From Pyrus communis (lineage: Eukaryota; Streptophyta; Magnoliopsida; Rosales; Rosaceae), in contig NC_084817.1 in NCBI RefSeq assembly GCF_963583255.1, forward strand, positions 11,848,121-11,912,120: 64,000 nucleotides of DNA, written 5' to 3'. Shown here in pieces: positions 35,700 through 48,189 of this stretch. Within the stretch, counting starts at the first letter, position 1. Each line of letters opens with the position of its first letter. The notes beneath the pieces were generated by a model. It worked only from the letters and a program-made list of their open reading frames with translations. It was not told the DNA's origin and did not search any database. The position numbers and the translations under genes are program-made.

Positions 35700-36180
35700 T
35701 ATCCCACAACTCGTGGAGCGTGCCCTCCACGTCATCCTAGCTAGCGTGACGAACCACCAACCCAGAACCAGCACCGCCATTATCGGCTTTTACTGGTGTC
35801 CGCCCCGTCCGGTAAACGCATGAAGGAGGGGGAGGGCCGGGGAGTAGGGGACCACGAATTGCGTCGCTCCACTCTCCGGCGCTCGCGGGAAAACGACGAC
35901 CGGACACGCGTCGCGCTGCCCTCGCTTGGACCACTGTGTGGGGACCAGCTCGAAGCACGCGCTAAGATGAGCAGATCTTGGCCTCACACGTGGAGATATT
36001 TGAGAAGCGGGACCACTGAGAATTTTTTGACTTGTCTGACAGCCGCCGGCTTAATCAATTAGAGGTGTGGTCCCCAACCTCGTGGGGTCCGTAGAAGAAG
36101 ATTAGGACGCGTTAGAAAAATTTTGGCGGGGCCCGTTCCGGAGCGCGGGTGCTGTATGGCGTTTATGGCGAACTGTGAAC
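35700..36180. promoter_or_regulatory. GC-rich island with clustered TCP-type sites
   Basis: A block of high GC and many CpG in otherwise AT-rich DNA, about 3 kb upstream of the KNOX start. It contains three exact GTGGTCCC sequences, the class II TCP consensus GTGGNCCC: 35848-35855 (minus), 36009-36016 (minus) and 36067-36074 (plus). It also has a cacgtgg phrase near 35988. Open frames on both strands look like GC-driven chance frames. It may be a distal control region or an orphan promoter; no transcript is evident. Confidence 0.35.
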
Positions 36181-38229
36181 CTACATGGTATTGGCAAAAT
36201 GGTCCCCCTGCCTTTCTTGTTGCTCTCTTTTATTCTTGTTTTTTTAATTTATTTTGCTTTTGAAAAATACTTGGATTCTTACGTAGAGATTTTGATACGT
36301 GTGAATATACTTTTTTTTTTTTTTTTTACAAGAAGTTTTATTTTTTCTTCGATTGGATTGAAAGTCTCAATAATGTTTTAGTCCGACCATATTACTCATC
36401 CTTTCCTTTTGTTCATGTTTAGGGTTTTTGGGTTAAGGTAGTGTACGAGTCATTCATATCCGAGTTAAAATTGCTCTTTCATTTCTGGTTAAAAATTGAC
36501 ACTTAAGTGCTTATTGTTTGCAAGTAAAAATGATGTGGCATTAACTGTAAAGACCGGAGTACAATTTTTGTTTCCTTGAAAATTCTCAAATTATAAAAGA
36601 GAGTTGCATAAAAATTTTAAGAAGTGTGTGAATACGTAAATCTGAGTTTTCTTGGACATTCTTAGCCATAAGTGTTGTGGTCCATGCACCACCCTAATTG
36701 AGTTTACAGTCAAGCTATATACAGTCTTCATTTTATTTTTTGTGGAACTAGCGTTATTATTCAATTGGTTTAATTTTGGTAGGTGTATTTATTTTTCTAA
36801 CTTTGCCTATTTGAGTGTAGAGGTACAGTCGATATCACGACATATTGAGAAACATGATGGTAGATGAGATGGTGGTTATTTCAGAGCTTTGAAGATCCAA
36901 TTAATCCCAACTATTTATTTAGATTATATGCTCATTATTAATTTTGTTTACACCAACATAAAATTTTCATTAGTCTTTGTCCCAAGATACTTTAACTCTC
37001 TAATTAAGCATCCTGGTTTCAGCAAACCTATTGGATTAGTAATGCTTCGAATTAAATGTTGAACTGGATAAACTGTTGTACAACTTTTCTGCATTACTGC
37101 TATTATATGAATAATCAATGATTGTGTTTTATCGACGTCCATGTATGCATTACTATCTTTCTATTTGTACGCTTCATTTCATTTTAATAAATATCGTACA
37201 TTTTCCTCAAAAAAAAAAAAACCCTTGAGGGCATCTTTATATATAGGCCATACAACTATTTAACTTGTTTACGCCCATAATAAACATGCTATTTAAGAAA
37301 ATTCAGTTAATATAATTAAAAGTTCCTTTAAAAGCGTTTTTGACCATGTGTAGTAGAAAAAATTAAAAGAATTTTTATATTTCTTGAAGTGTTTTTTGAA
37401 AAAAAACACATGTTTCAAGAAGTATTTTCCAACTAGTATTTTTTATATCCTAGAGAGCAAAGAAGGCTTAAACAGTAATCACTTAATATTCATCCATGCA
37501 CTTGAGGTTCAGTGTTCTAACTAGCCCCCTCTTATCACTCGAATAGAAGCCAAAAGGATGAAGAAAGCATCGAAAACATGTGAGAATAAAATGATAAATT
37601 TTTGGGAAAATAGCTACAAATAAACATTCAATTTACAGAAATGATTATTTTTTAGTAACGACAATATATTAATCATATATCGATGACACAATAATGACAT
37701 ACCAACAACACAACAATGTTATAATAACGACCTAATAATCATTAGGTTAAAGATCCATATAAGTTTTGTTAGATAAATAATTAGGAGGTAATGCTTTAAA
37801 GATTATAAACAATGTGATACGTACACACCTAACTTTATGAGACACAATCAAATCTCATATTAAAATTAAAATAACATAGGGATCATTAATGATTAAAAAA
37901 AATCTCAAATACGTATTTTAATTTCAAACGACAAAAGGAGAAAAGTATATTCTATATTTACGATAGTCTTGCGTTTAGATTAAAGTATATTCTTTATATG
38001 GCCCTACATTGACCTCATTGCCTTGCCTTACCTTCTCAAATACCTTAATTAGTATTGAATTACCGGCATTCTACTCTTTCTAATCCCCCAATTAATTTAT
38101 CCAATTTTCAGTTGAAAGGTCGATGATTGAGTAAGTAAAATACTTTAAAGGCTTTTGACTAATGTATAACTTAATTAACCATTTAATTATTACATGTTCA
38201 AAAATGGTACCTAACTTCTTTTTTTAGAA
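36181..38229. other. AT-rich spacer without a gene
   Basis: Only short frames without recognisable content. T/A homopolymer runs at 36310-36326 and 37209-37220. No repeat boundary defined. Confidence 0.5.
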
Positions 38230-38415
38230 GGGGATCCGTTGGTGCCTTAGCTAGGGCAATATACATTTTGGGGGACTGGAAAGACTTACAGAGGTATTTC
38301 AACCTTTTTTTTACCATCATTGTGCGACGCACCAAAGCCAAGAATCAAACCCAGGACGAGTCGTGTGGAGTACGAACCTGAAATTCGTTCTCAACCACTA
38401 GGTCACCCTGTGCTG
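38230..38415 (+). repeat. Short retroposon-like repeat fragment
   Basis: The phrases aagaatcaaacccaggacga and accactaggtcaccctg resemble sequences common at the ends of plant SINE or LINE-derived repeats. The assignment rests on that resemblance only; no second copy is present in this window. Confidence 0.3.
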
Positions 38416-38639
38416 GTTAAAATGGTGCCTCCATCTAGTAAAAGGTTTTAGAGACCAAGTATTCAATTATACCATTCTATTCTATGTACCAATATTTCAA
38501 CTCAGGAATCCAGTTTTTAATTCAATTCATGATCCCCCGCCGTAGAATGCTTGTATAAGGTTGCAAGTATGAAATTTAAATTACAAACATAAAGAAATAT
38601 CATCGATTGATTTTTTTCTTTTTTTAACAAACGATATTG

Positions 38640-38790
38640 CCTACACTAATGGAGTAGGAGAATGGGTTAAGTTTTACAATAAACTAACAATAATGTGATT
38701 CAAATTCGCCTTCAACGATAATCGAACTAACCTCTTATTTACAGATGAAAAGAAATATCATTAAACTGTAATATTAAATAGCATGATCGA
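38640..38790 (+). repeat. SINE-like dispersed repeat, copy 2
   Basis: Contains aacaataatgtgattcaaattcg, cctcttatttacagatgaaaag and cattaaactgtaatatta, matching the order of landmarks in the copy at 8935-9070 at lower identity. Confidence 0.45.
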
Positions 38791-38964
38791 TTTACTTTTA
38801 AATATTCGATAGTAGCACAAATTGTGATTTTAATCATACATCGGTCACTAATTGCTATTGGGTCTAGTGATATTGACTTCATTAATTTGGTTAAAAATTG
38901 TCTTAAGCTTAAGTCATATGGATGATGAGACTGCCAAACATTTATGTCTGATTGCATGATACTA

Positions 38965-39115
38965 TTTACATTAAGGGGAGGAGCGTGTGCTTAGGCTTAC
39001 AATATGCTAGCAACAATATAGTTTAAACTTCTTTTTTTGCTAGAATTGAACATAAAATTTTTCATTTACAAATAAAAAAAATACCTCGAGACGGTAATAT
39101 TAAGTTAGAAAAAAT
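38965..39115 (+). repeat. SINE-like dispersed repeat, copy 3
   Basis: A more diverged copy: caacaatatagtttaaact, aaaatttttcatttacaaat and gagacggtaatattaa in the same order as in copies 1 and 2. It lies 170 bp from copy 2 in the same orientation. Confidence 0.4.
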
Positions 39116-39209
39116 TAAACTGTTAAAAGAATAAAAAGTACAAATTAGTCAGATTGATGGATTTAGATTGATGGATGAATGAGACAATTTAAACTAAATA
39201 TGAAACCAA

Positions 39210-39425
39210 CGGAAAATGATCTTCTCCAGATTCATTTTGCGGGGATCCCACATAGGATGCCTACATTTTAGTTGTTCATAATAAATCATACGATTAGTTT
39301 TTGTCAATTATTATTTGTATTTAATCTTAAATAAAAAAAATCGAATAATTTATAATTGCATGATATACGATGAATAATTAAGATGTAGAGATCCTAAATG
39401 GATCGGATGGGATCCAATTCCAAAA
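39210..39425. mobile_element. MITE-like inverted repeat
   Basis: The left phrase cataggatgcctacatttta ... cataataaatcatacgatta pairs with the reverse complement of the right phrase (atgatatacgatgaataatt ... gatgtagagatcctaaat). Outer edges contain GGGATCC-type sequences on both sides. Arms are about 60-80 bp with moderate identity and no coding interior. Confidence 0.5.
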
Positions 39426-40036
39426 CCAACCTCCAAGACGTCTCTTGTCACATCTCTAAGAGTCAGTCGCTGCTCCAATGCGTGCCCTTAATGTATTTTC
39501 ATATCTTATTCTCCTATTTCTTTTTCTTTTTTTTCCAAATATCTCTTTATCGTAATAGAGAAAAGTAATAATGTTTATTCAACTTGGTATGATTCAATTT
39601 TCACTAATTTGTTTATTCTACTATTTAATAATTTAATCTATTAATATTATCATTGTAAGAAAAAAAAATCTGCTTTCCTTTTTTTATTTTACTTTTTTTT
39701 AAATTTTATTTTTATTGTCAGCTAATATTTGTGTTAGGTAAATAGCAAAAGCAAATCAAAAGGGACTATTTCTCGTTTTGGCATGAACTGAAAGCCAACA
39801 TTAGTTATAAGCAAATTAATTAGTATTGTTAATGGAAGGTTTCTTTTGGTGATGAAACCTAATCCTTGGATTAGAGATCTTAATCATCATTTTTTTTTTC
39901 TTTCAATTGTGGTACCAAAACAAAATTCGATTGAATTGGTCCATTTGTTGGTTATTTCAAACCTTTAATATGATTATGACATTGGCTCCTAATACCAAAG
40001 AATCACTATCATATTTTCCATGAGGCTATTATTATT

Positions 40037-40280
40037 GGATTTGGATCCTCGTCAGATTCTCTCCCTGGGTATTATAGGGATCAACGTACGTGGACCATTG
40101 ATAAAAAATCGTGCGGCCACAATTAAATATTTTTTATATCTTTAAAAGTAAAGTAGCCTCATTTTGCATGAAAAATATAAAAAATGAAAAAATTGTGACC
40201 GTACGATTTTTAATTAATGGTCCACGTTCATTGATCTCTATGATCCCCAAGTAGGGGATCCAGCAAGGATCCAATTCCAT
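40037..40280. mobile_element. MITE with about 90-bp terminal inverted repeats
   Basis: The left arm begins ggatttggatcctcgtcag and holds cgtggaccattgataaaaaatc; the right arm in reverse complement reads ggaattggatccttgctgg and cgtggaccattaattaaaa. About 60 bp separates the arms. It is likely the same group as 39210-39425, which also has GGATCC-type ends. Non-coding. Confidence 0.75.
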
Positions 40281-41308
40281 GATTATTCTCCATCCTAATG
40301 GGCTGCTTGAGTACACAATGGGAACTTTGAGAATGAAAGTTATAATATCGTCACTCAAATTGTGCGAAAAGGAGATTTTTTTTAAGTGTTCAGTATTCAA
40401 ACGGTACTTCACGTATTATAAAATAAGTGGACGGAAATAAAAAAATAAATTATTTTCTTCACTTCTTTAATGACATTTGGAGTACTATTTGAAACATACT
40501 TCAAAAAATATCTCGTACAAACATCAAGGTACATTTGTGAACTTGAAACAAGTGGTAAATTTAAAGTCATAATTTACGAACCTCAACAAGGCCTAAACAA
40601 CTAAAAAGTTCAACATGTAGTTTGGAGATAATTTAAGAAAAACTAATGAAAAGAGTTTGAAAACTTTGAGTTTTAACCAAAAGGACAAAAATGTGTTGTA
40701 AGTGAATAGTAACAGGATTGACCTTTTAAAGTAAAAATATTGTTTTTTGTTAAAGTGAACGGTACCTGAAACTTTTCGTTAAAGTTCCCTATAATTTAAG
40801 GTATGGTGGAGGTATATGGGTGAATGATATTTGATTGTGCGGGGATCAAAATGAATCATTCATGAGTACTTCATCTTTAACCTACAAGATGGACAAAATT
40901 TACTTGTTTATTACTTCAACATACCTTACATATGATGAGTGATCCAATCTAATTCAATTGTACATTGAAAGTGCCTTGAAAAATTGAGTCAGTACGCATT
41001 ATTCACAAGAATTTTTTAGTGTACCGAAAATACAGTCTAATACACCAAGTGTTATGATAGGATTGGTTGGAAAAAAATTTCTTTAAATATCTAACGAATC
41101 TATTATTATACTTTGTGTACCAAGTTGTGTTTATGACATCATAAAAAATGCCTCATTATCCACATAATAACTTATGCTTTTCAGTGCTGGTTTCCCAACG
41201 AAAACCCAGTTGTTAGTTAACCGGCAGTCCCAAAAATGAATGCAGACGTGCGTGCAACTCCAAGCCCAAGCTGTATGTACCTCTATCTAAACATAAGGGC
41301 ATGAGGAA
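40281..41308. other. AT-rich spacer
   Basis: No gene or clear repeat. A region near 41000-41170 mentions tgtacc/ggtaca-type phrases that may be a weak inverted repeat, not firm enough to call. Confidence 0.45.
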
Positions 41309-41455
41309 TACTAGAGAGATTAAATTTGCAAGTTAAATGGTGTGGTTGTTGATAATTAGATTATTACTTAATCATTGATTAATATTTCTTAAAACACATT
41401 ATTTAGCTTGCAAATTTAATTTAAAATTTTGATCTCTCTAGCATTATCCAGCAAA
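41309..41455. mobile_element. Small MITE
   Basis: The left end gaatactagagagattaaat and the reverse complement of the right end ataatgctagagagatcaaa pair, followed inside by attaaatttgcaa(g)ttaaat on both arms. About 145 bp in all with a 50-55-bp stem, typical of a MITE; superfamily not assigned. Confidence 0.65.
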
Positions 41456-41976
41456 CATATGATCACTGGTGAATCGTGATGCTACAAGAGTGTGTGGGTC
41501 ACGCGATGGAAAAGAGGGTGGGCAATTAATTTTTATTTTTTAAGGACCAAAATATCTAAACAGTTGGTGAGTGATTGCCCAGTGGACACGTGTCCAACTC
41601 AAGGAATTCAGTGAGACGTGGTCTGGGTTCCGTGGAGCATCCGCCACCTTCGAGGCAGCTCAACGTACAATTGGTGGGGCTGTCACCGTCCGCCAATCAC
41701 AGCCCGCCATAAGTTTTCCACGAGGCAACAAGAGAACCCCAGTCATGAATACGACACACTTTCCTACTCGGCTAATTATAATAAAAAGGATATTTACGTG
41801 TCGTTTGGGTGAACCAAAATATGTGATTAGTCGGAGGTTGATTGGTGATTGCCTGATTGGGATTTTGTGTGCGTTGATAGTGTCTGCCTGCATTCAGGTT
41901 CGGTATTTTAAATTGAAAATATTTTTATTCACCACATTAAAATGATGGTGATTCACTGAATCTCACTATTTTATTG
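41456..41976 (+). promoter_or_regulatory. Promoter-like segment with a palindromic G-box, no attached gene
   Basis: GGACACGTGTCC, a 12-bp perfect palindrome with a CACGTG core, lies at 41584-41595. A CCAAT sequence (about 41693) and a moderately GC-rich stretch (41600-41760) follow. The plus-strand frame 41571-41945 has no recognisable content. It could be a displaced promoter or chance. Confidence 0.25.
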
Positions 41977-43059
41977 TGTTGGGCTCCAAAATATCATTTA
42001 CAAGCCTAATCATGTCTCAAAGCTTAACCATTGTGGAAGCGTCACAAGCCAAGTTTAAATTCATGCATAAAGTACGAAGCGAAAAATATGCCTATCTACG
42101 ATAATGTTATGCCTGTAAAATAATAGTTTATTAGATGTTAAACTCATGCAAATCATGCTTATCTACCATGCCAAGCCGTACTATGATATTAATACGTTAA
42201 TATTATAATACGAGTCATGCCAAGCATGCGACACGCTTAAATGAGCCCAAGCCTTGCCGAGTGATTTTTGGTGTGAATGGTCACGAAACTTCACTGAGCT
42301 TACGTGGAATTAGAATTTTGGAGGACTTTTGGGCTACTTGGGAGCACCAAAAGTCCAAGCCTATGATTTTGGCTTCACGTGGGAAGGCTTGAGAGAGAAC
42401 ATGTTTATCCTTACCCTTGCAAACCAACTAGGATACTTAGGAAACAACCAAAACCCAAAGCCGACCTAACCAAATCAAAACCAAACCACATGTTTATCTA
42501 AAGTCGTGCGTCTCTTTTATTGTGCAGAAAGAAGCCTACACAGGAAAAAGAAGACAAAAAGCAGGAATGAGCGTTACTAAAGTTGGACGCATGCTGTGGG
42601 ACTTGTTCCAAGAAAGGTGTTGTGGGACTGGGTTCAGGAAAGAAGAAACTTTGGGCAGTGTGCTTAAATAGGCTTCACGAGACTCCTAACCTCTGCAACG
42701 TTATACCAAAAAGGAAACCCGTAGCTGCAACCATGGAAATATGAATGAAGACTTAGCTGATTTGGAAGAGGAGAAGAAACTAAGAGATTCCCCAACTGGA
42801 GCATGGAAAGATCTTTGCGTCTATTAATACAAGGCATCAATATGCTGTCAGATGGGAGACACAACAACGCGGGGGGAAGAAGAATGATAAGGGCAAGGCT
42901 GCACCACGCGAAACAAACTTTCTCTAAGTGCAGGAAACCCTAGTTCTTTAGGGATAAGCCTTCCTTTCATCTTAAGCCTTCCAATAAGCCTCCTTAATCT
43001 TGCTCAACCATCAAACCAATAGCAAACGTAGATTAGCTACTTCGAAACCATACAACCTT
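41977..43059 (-). repeat. Dispersed repeat, copy 2, abutting the CACTA element
   Basis: Inverted, diverged partner of 9690-10800 (shared phrases gggagcaccaaaagtccaag, cttgcaaaccaactaggat and gtagattagctacttcgaaa against their reverse complements). The left edge TGTTGGGCTCC could be an LTR start. The last three bases, CTT (43057-43059), are the left target duplication of the CACTA element, which therefore inserted at or near the end of this repeat. Confidence 0.6.
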
Positions 43060-43440
43060 CACTACTACGTTTAACATTTAGCGTAACGAACACAAATTGG
43101 TCGCGCAAAGCTTATCCCCATCGCACAAACGTCAAACCGACGAAAACTTCGTTGTGTAGAATCCGTCGTGCAAAGATCGTGAAGAAAGACTTTGTGCAAC
43201 AAATAAATACATTGGTCGCTGAGAAGAAGGCGAGACGGTTTCGCCTTCATCGCACCAAATTTTGGAACGGAGATCTTCGTTGCACAAAATGCTAGGATAC
43301 GAGTAGCAGTCATCAGGATACATACATGGGATGACTAATCTTCGTCTCTAAGAACTTTGCGCGACGATTTTTATTCTTGCGCCACGAAAATGGATTCATC
43401 GCAAAAAATTATGCAAGATGGTATTTGTTGCGCAAAAAAA
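43060..43440. repeat. Left terminus and subterminal hairpin array of the CACTA
   Basis: After the terminal repeat come alternating motifs near ggtcgcgcaaag, gtcgtgcaaag, tcgttgcacaaa, ttgcgcgacga and ttgcgccacgaaa, in both orientations at short spacing. In CACTA elements such subterminal motifs bind the regulatory transposase protein (family knowledge). Confidence 0.8.
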
Positions 43441-43669
43441 AAAAAAAAAAATTTTAAATTTATTTTTTTGCTCTAGTTTTAATTTTGTAATAAAATAATG
43501 AAATTAAATTGCAATACAAATATGTAATGAAAAGAAAAATAATTTATTTAAAATAAAAAGAAAATGTACTTACAAGGAAAAAGTTTAAAAAGTAAGGGAG
43601 TAAAAATCTAAGAAAAGAATGTGGAATAATCTACAGGGTGATCGTTCACAAGCGGCTAGAACGTTTAGG

Positions 43670-45640
43670 GCAAGAAGGCCTCAGGGATGAGGACGGGCTC
43701 AGAGGTCAAAGGGGCGGAGTTCTGGGCATGCGCGGGTTGGAGGGGCTCGGACGTCGACTGGGTACAAATATCCGGGAGACGAATGCCGGACTCACTAAGG
43801 GCCTTTACAATCATTGACATCTCGCTTTTATACGAGGCGAGCTTAGTCCTAAGGCTAGCCACCTCTTCTGTCAAAGCTGTCACCTCGCCCATCGACTGCG
43901 AGGATGAAGAGGCTCTAGGTTCCCATCACTGGGCATTCCCTATCCCTCTACAATACGTCATTGGCCTCTGCCCGAGAGTTTGATCCAAGTTGTCTATAAG
44001 GATCTGAAACCCCACATCCTCGGGGGGATCCATAGACTCGATCGAAGTCTCGGGAGGAAGCTGGGAGACGGACTCTTAAAGAACCTACTGCCTCTTCTCC
44101 ATCATCGTCACCTGTGTAATATAACATGAAATATTAATAATAACATTTCAAATAATAACTATGATACTTGAATGCGTAAGATAGTAATTACAATTGAAGA
44201 ATACTTACTTGAAGGGACTCGGCCAACTCATCCTCGGGTCGAACATAAATGTCTACAAAGACATCGATCTCTAGGAATTTTGAACCCCTTGAATAGAACA
44301 AGATAAGAACAATGTTAATACGAAAAAAATTAATATTACTAACATATTAAAAATTGAATATGAAAAGCTTTATTATTACCTGCCGTTATGCCTCTATTCT
44401 ATATGAGAAAGACCTTGAACCTGAATGATGGAGAAGAGTCTTCTTCTCCCGATTGATCTTGTTGTCTTTCGTCTTCTTCTGTTATATACAAAATAAACAT
44501 ATTAGTTGTTATTTAAATGAAGTATAAAAAAATCAATAAACATTAGTAAGAAACGTATAATACTTTTAGACTTAATATAAAAAATGTACCACATAGTCGG
44601 GCTCCTGAAAATGATTGCAGAGGCACACCCAATTTTCTTCTTGGTCCTCAAACTTCTTTGGGCAACCCTCCTCAAGAGCGATTTGCGGATCATCAAATGT
44701 CTGAAAATATTGGTGCAGGTCGCTTTTCCATTGCTTGTACCTTTCAATGAAGAGCATGTTGATGTATGCCAACATATTGTCGTTGATGTCGTTGAAATTG
44801 TAGTTCGTTTGCAATGTAACAAATTAATTACAAACATTAATTAATATAAATATATAAACTTTAAAGGAAAAGCAATAAAAAGTCAAGATATTGACCGACA
44901 AATAATCATGCACCATCGTCGTCACCTCGTCTGGCATCGCTTTCCAAGACTTCCATTACATAGAGCAATAGGTCCGATCGACGTGACCAATGTCAGGGGC
45001 CAATGCATTATGCTACTCCACCGTTGGTACAGCCCGATGCTGGTCGTCGTATCCGATCGTGATACGTTCGTTGGTCACTCGGGTGACCTTCGCCATTTTT
45101 AACTGGAGATAAGGTCCCCGAGTATTTTTCTTTGCTGAAAAAAAATAAAAAAAGTAAAAAAAACTCAAAATATACCAAAATTTCTCACCTCCCCTAAAGT
45201 TATAACATTTCCCAAACCTTGGACATTGTAATGAATAATATATGATATCTAGCAACAATCATAACAGTTGAACAAGCCAAATTTGGACGAAACACACAGT
45301 TGCAGTATGTAACAATTTTGATTGAATTCAATATATGAACAACTAAATTCACAAAGAAATAAAGGGAGTTATTTAACTTTACCTGGTTGTGACCCCGAGG
45401 CATCAGTAGTGGATGCCGATGTCGTGTCGGGTGTGCGGGGAGTGGTGGTGACTACGCCTGGCGGTAACAGGTAGCACCACTGAAGAGGCTGATGACATCA
45501 GTGCCTAGGAGACCCGGGGACCAACTGGATCAACCGGATTAACTGGCCTTGGGTCCATTTCTGCTGGAGCAGTGGCGGCTGAAGTAGGAGGCAGGGAAAT
45601 CGAATGGGGTGCAATCGTTACCGCCTTATGACTTCTAATA
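43670..45640 (-). pseudogene. CACTA transposase, Ptta/En/Spm type (PF03004-like)
   Basis: Minus-strand exons in order: an N-terminal Pro/His/Ser-rich exon (about 45560-45385); an exon with RGPYLQLKMAKVTRV and GYDDQHRAVPT then MPDEVTTMVHDYLS (about 45110-44900); a core exon with INMLFIERYKQWKSDLHQYF, then EENWVCLCNHFQEPDYV (44822-44587); then NREKKTLLHHSGSRSFSYR (about 44480-44400), FLEIDVFVDIYVRPEDELAE (about 44290-44215), and a last exon with a coiled-coil-like segment VTALTEEVASLRTKLASYK ending at 43665. In-frame stops (for example after PTVE, and in the last exon after EKRQ) make it a pseudogene. It is the partner that binds subterminal repeats in this superfamily. Confidence 0.85.
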
Positions 45641-47935
45641 AGATGCGACGTCTGCACAATTAGAAAAAAAATTCAATGCATATATATGTTGTGATACGAC
45701 AGTAGCAGCCTTTAGAAATTCAATCCAATTAACAAATGATATGATTTCAGGGTTGCTCAAAATACCAATGCACAGAAGATTTTTTTCTTTTAAAAATATA
45801 ATGTCGATTAGCTTGAAGGAAAAACTCTTTGTTGCAATATAAGTGCACTCGGTGTCTTAGTGTTGCCACAAATGCAAACTACTATATGTGTTATATATAA
45901 CTTTAGACAGTGTATATACTCGTTTAGGTAAGCTGAAATAACAAATAAATTCAATCCAATTTCAATACCCACGTTCCATAGTAACAACCAGGATCGTCTC
46001 TCCAAAACATTACAAGTACAACATGATTGTTGATTCTAGTAAGAACACACAACTTACTGAAATAACATTTATGCAATTCTTCATATTAGAGTTTCAAGGA
46101 GCACATCAAGAACTGAAGGAACACAAAAAATAACTATATAAAAGGGGAGCCACGTCACTGAAAGCTGTTACACCCTTCAGAAGCATTCATCAAGAAATTT
46201 ACACTCCTTTCTTTCTTATTAGATAATACACCTTTCCAAAAATTAACATAATAAAGCTTAATAGTATCCAAAGGAGATTATTCAAGAAAGCTCCAATTAA
46301 GTAAAATGAGATACACTAATAAGATCTTAGCCTCCAGTAATTTTACACTCAATAGTCTCAATCAAAGACATTCCCACCACCCATGTACAAATGGGGATTA
46401 TGGTAGTAACAATCAAGAACTGCCTCTATTTGGAACCAAAGCATACAGCAAAAACTATGGATTAATAATTTAATCCACATAGGTATATTTCGAATCCAAT
46501 TGGTCAAAAGTGCAAGCCATAGCATAGGATTTTAGACCGCCCACTTTAAGGACTTATTTCACCGATTCAGCTCACTTTGTTCATACATGGTGCCCCACAT
46601 AAAGATCCGTAACACACACACACACACACACGCATATATTTTGTAACTGAAACGGCAAATAAAGGCTAATAAGATCATTACTTAAGGTAACATCTTCTCT
46701 ACACTATTTAGATGAACAAAGGTTTTTATTTTTGTGAGTTTGATGATGTATCTACATAAGTCCTACGAATTTTAATCGTTTGTTTTAGTATATAAATACA
46801 TAGCATATATTGTGTCCGATCAACCGTAAGATTATATGTGTGAAATTTTATGCTATCTTCAAGATGGTTTTCCAGTAGCAGCCCAAACTAAAAAGCTTTT
46901 CAAAAAAAAAAAAAAAAACATGATTGACACTTTTGATAATTTGGGTACATCCATGCTAGATGGTTGTATCTTTTAATTTGATTGATATTGCAAGAGGGAT
47001 GAATTGGGCATACAATCTCATATATAAAATAAATGCTTATCCACTTGAGGTACAAGTTTTTCGTTAATTTTTTTATTTATTTTTTATTTCAAGAGTTCAT
47101 TTTCATAATTGAATTTGTAATACTATCCTCTCCCTCCTACCATGAACGAGTTATATTAATTTAGAAGACATGTTCTACAACACCACACCTGCAACGCTGC
47201 AATGGTGGTTGGGAACAAGTTTGTGTCAAAGCTAATGGCATAATTGACACTTGACTCTCAATAGGTAATGTTGGGTGACTATATTTGCGAAAAGAACAAA
47301 GAAGAGCTGCACCTTAACAACTAGCAACCCATCAGACATGTTACCGTCACACGTAGCGTAAATGCTCCTTATATACATAAAACCTTGCACTTGACAGATT
47401 ATGTGTATACTTTATAAATAAAACTAAGTGTTATAATTAATCCAAATGTGAATTGAGTTTAGTAATGCCAGTTGATTCTAAAGTTCGACGGCTAAGGAGA
47501 ACCTGTGAATGAATCATCAATTCCCCATCCACAGATATAACACAAAAACAAATTTTTTATAGAACACACAATTGACATACAAAGTCGAGCACAAAGCTGG
47601 GGCAGGTAGCTGCTAAGGAAAACCCATGAATGAATTATGAACTTGTTCATGATCTGATTAAGTAGCCGAAATTAACAAAAATTGCAAACAACTAACAAGC
47701 AATTATCAAAGCATTAGATTTAGAGCAACCAGAAAGCAATTAATTATAAAAATCAAAGCAGATTAGAACCCTAATTATAAAGCAATTATCAAAGCATGAA
47801 ATAATCCTAAAACTACAAAAATTACAAATTCCTAAAATTTTCTAGAACCCGAATTCCTAAAATTACAAATTCCTAAAATTTTCTTGAACCCTAGTTCCTA
47901 ACTTTACTAGAGTTAAGTAAATTGAAAAATTACTT
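45641..47935. other. CACTA interior without recognisable genes
   Basis: About 2.3 kb of AT-rich DNA between the first transposase gene and the inner hairpin block. Holds an AC microsatellite (46613-46630) and A-rich runs. Short frames (for example 45808-46005 minus) carry nothing recognisable. Confidence 0.5.
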
Positions 47936-47939
47936 TAGA

Positions 47940-47964
47940 CACAGAGAGAGAGAGAGAGAGAGAG

Positions 47965-47998
<34 letters not shown>
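47940..47998 (+). repeat. Compound (GA)n(GT)n microsatellite
   Basis: Roughly 14 GA units followed by roughly 13 GT units. A minus-strand open frame across it (47935-48228) owes its Ser-Leu and His-Thr runs to the repeat. Confidence 0.9.
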
Positions 47999-48189
47999 TG
48001 AGTGACAGAGATTGAGTGAGAGAGAAGGCTGTCGGATGAGGAAGAGAGAGTGCGAGGAGGCGAGGGGTGACAGAGATATGGTGAGAGAGAGCGTTGTCGG
48101 AGGGAGAGAGGAGAGAAAGGTTGTGTAAGAAAGAGTTTACAGAGAGGAAGAGCTGAGGGGAGAGTGTTTGGCATTTCAGTTAAATCTTG

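Noticed and set aside
35737..36062. Small genes on both strands in the GC-rich island
   Set aside because: Open frames on both strands reflect few AT-rich stops; no motif, TATA box or splice structure supports either.
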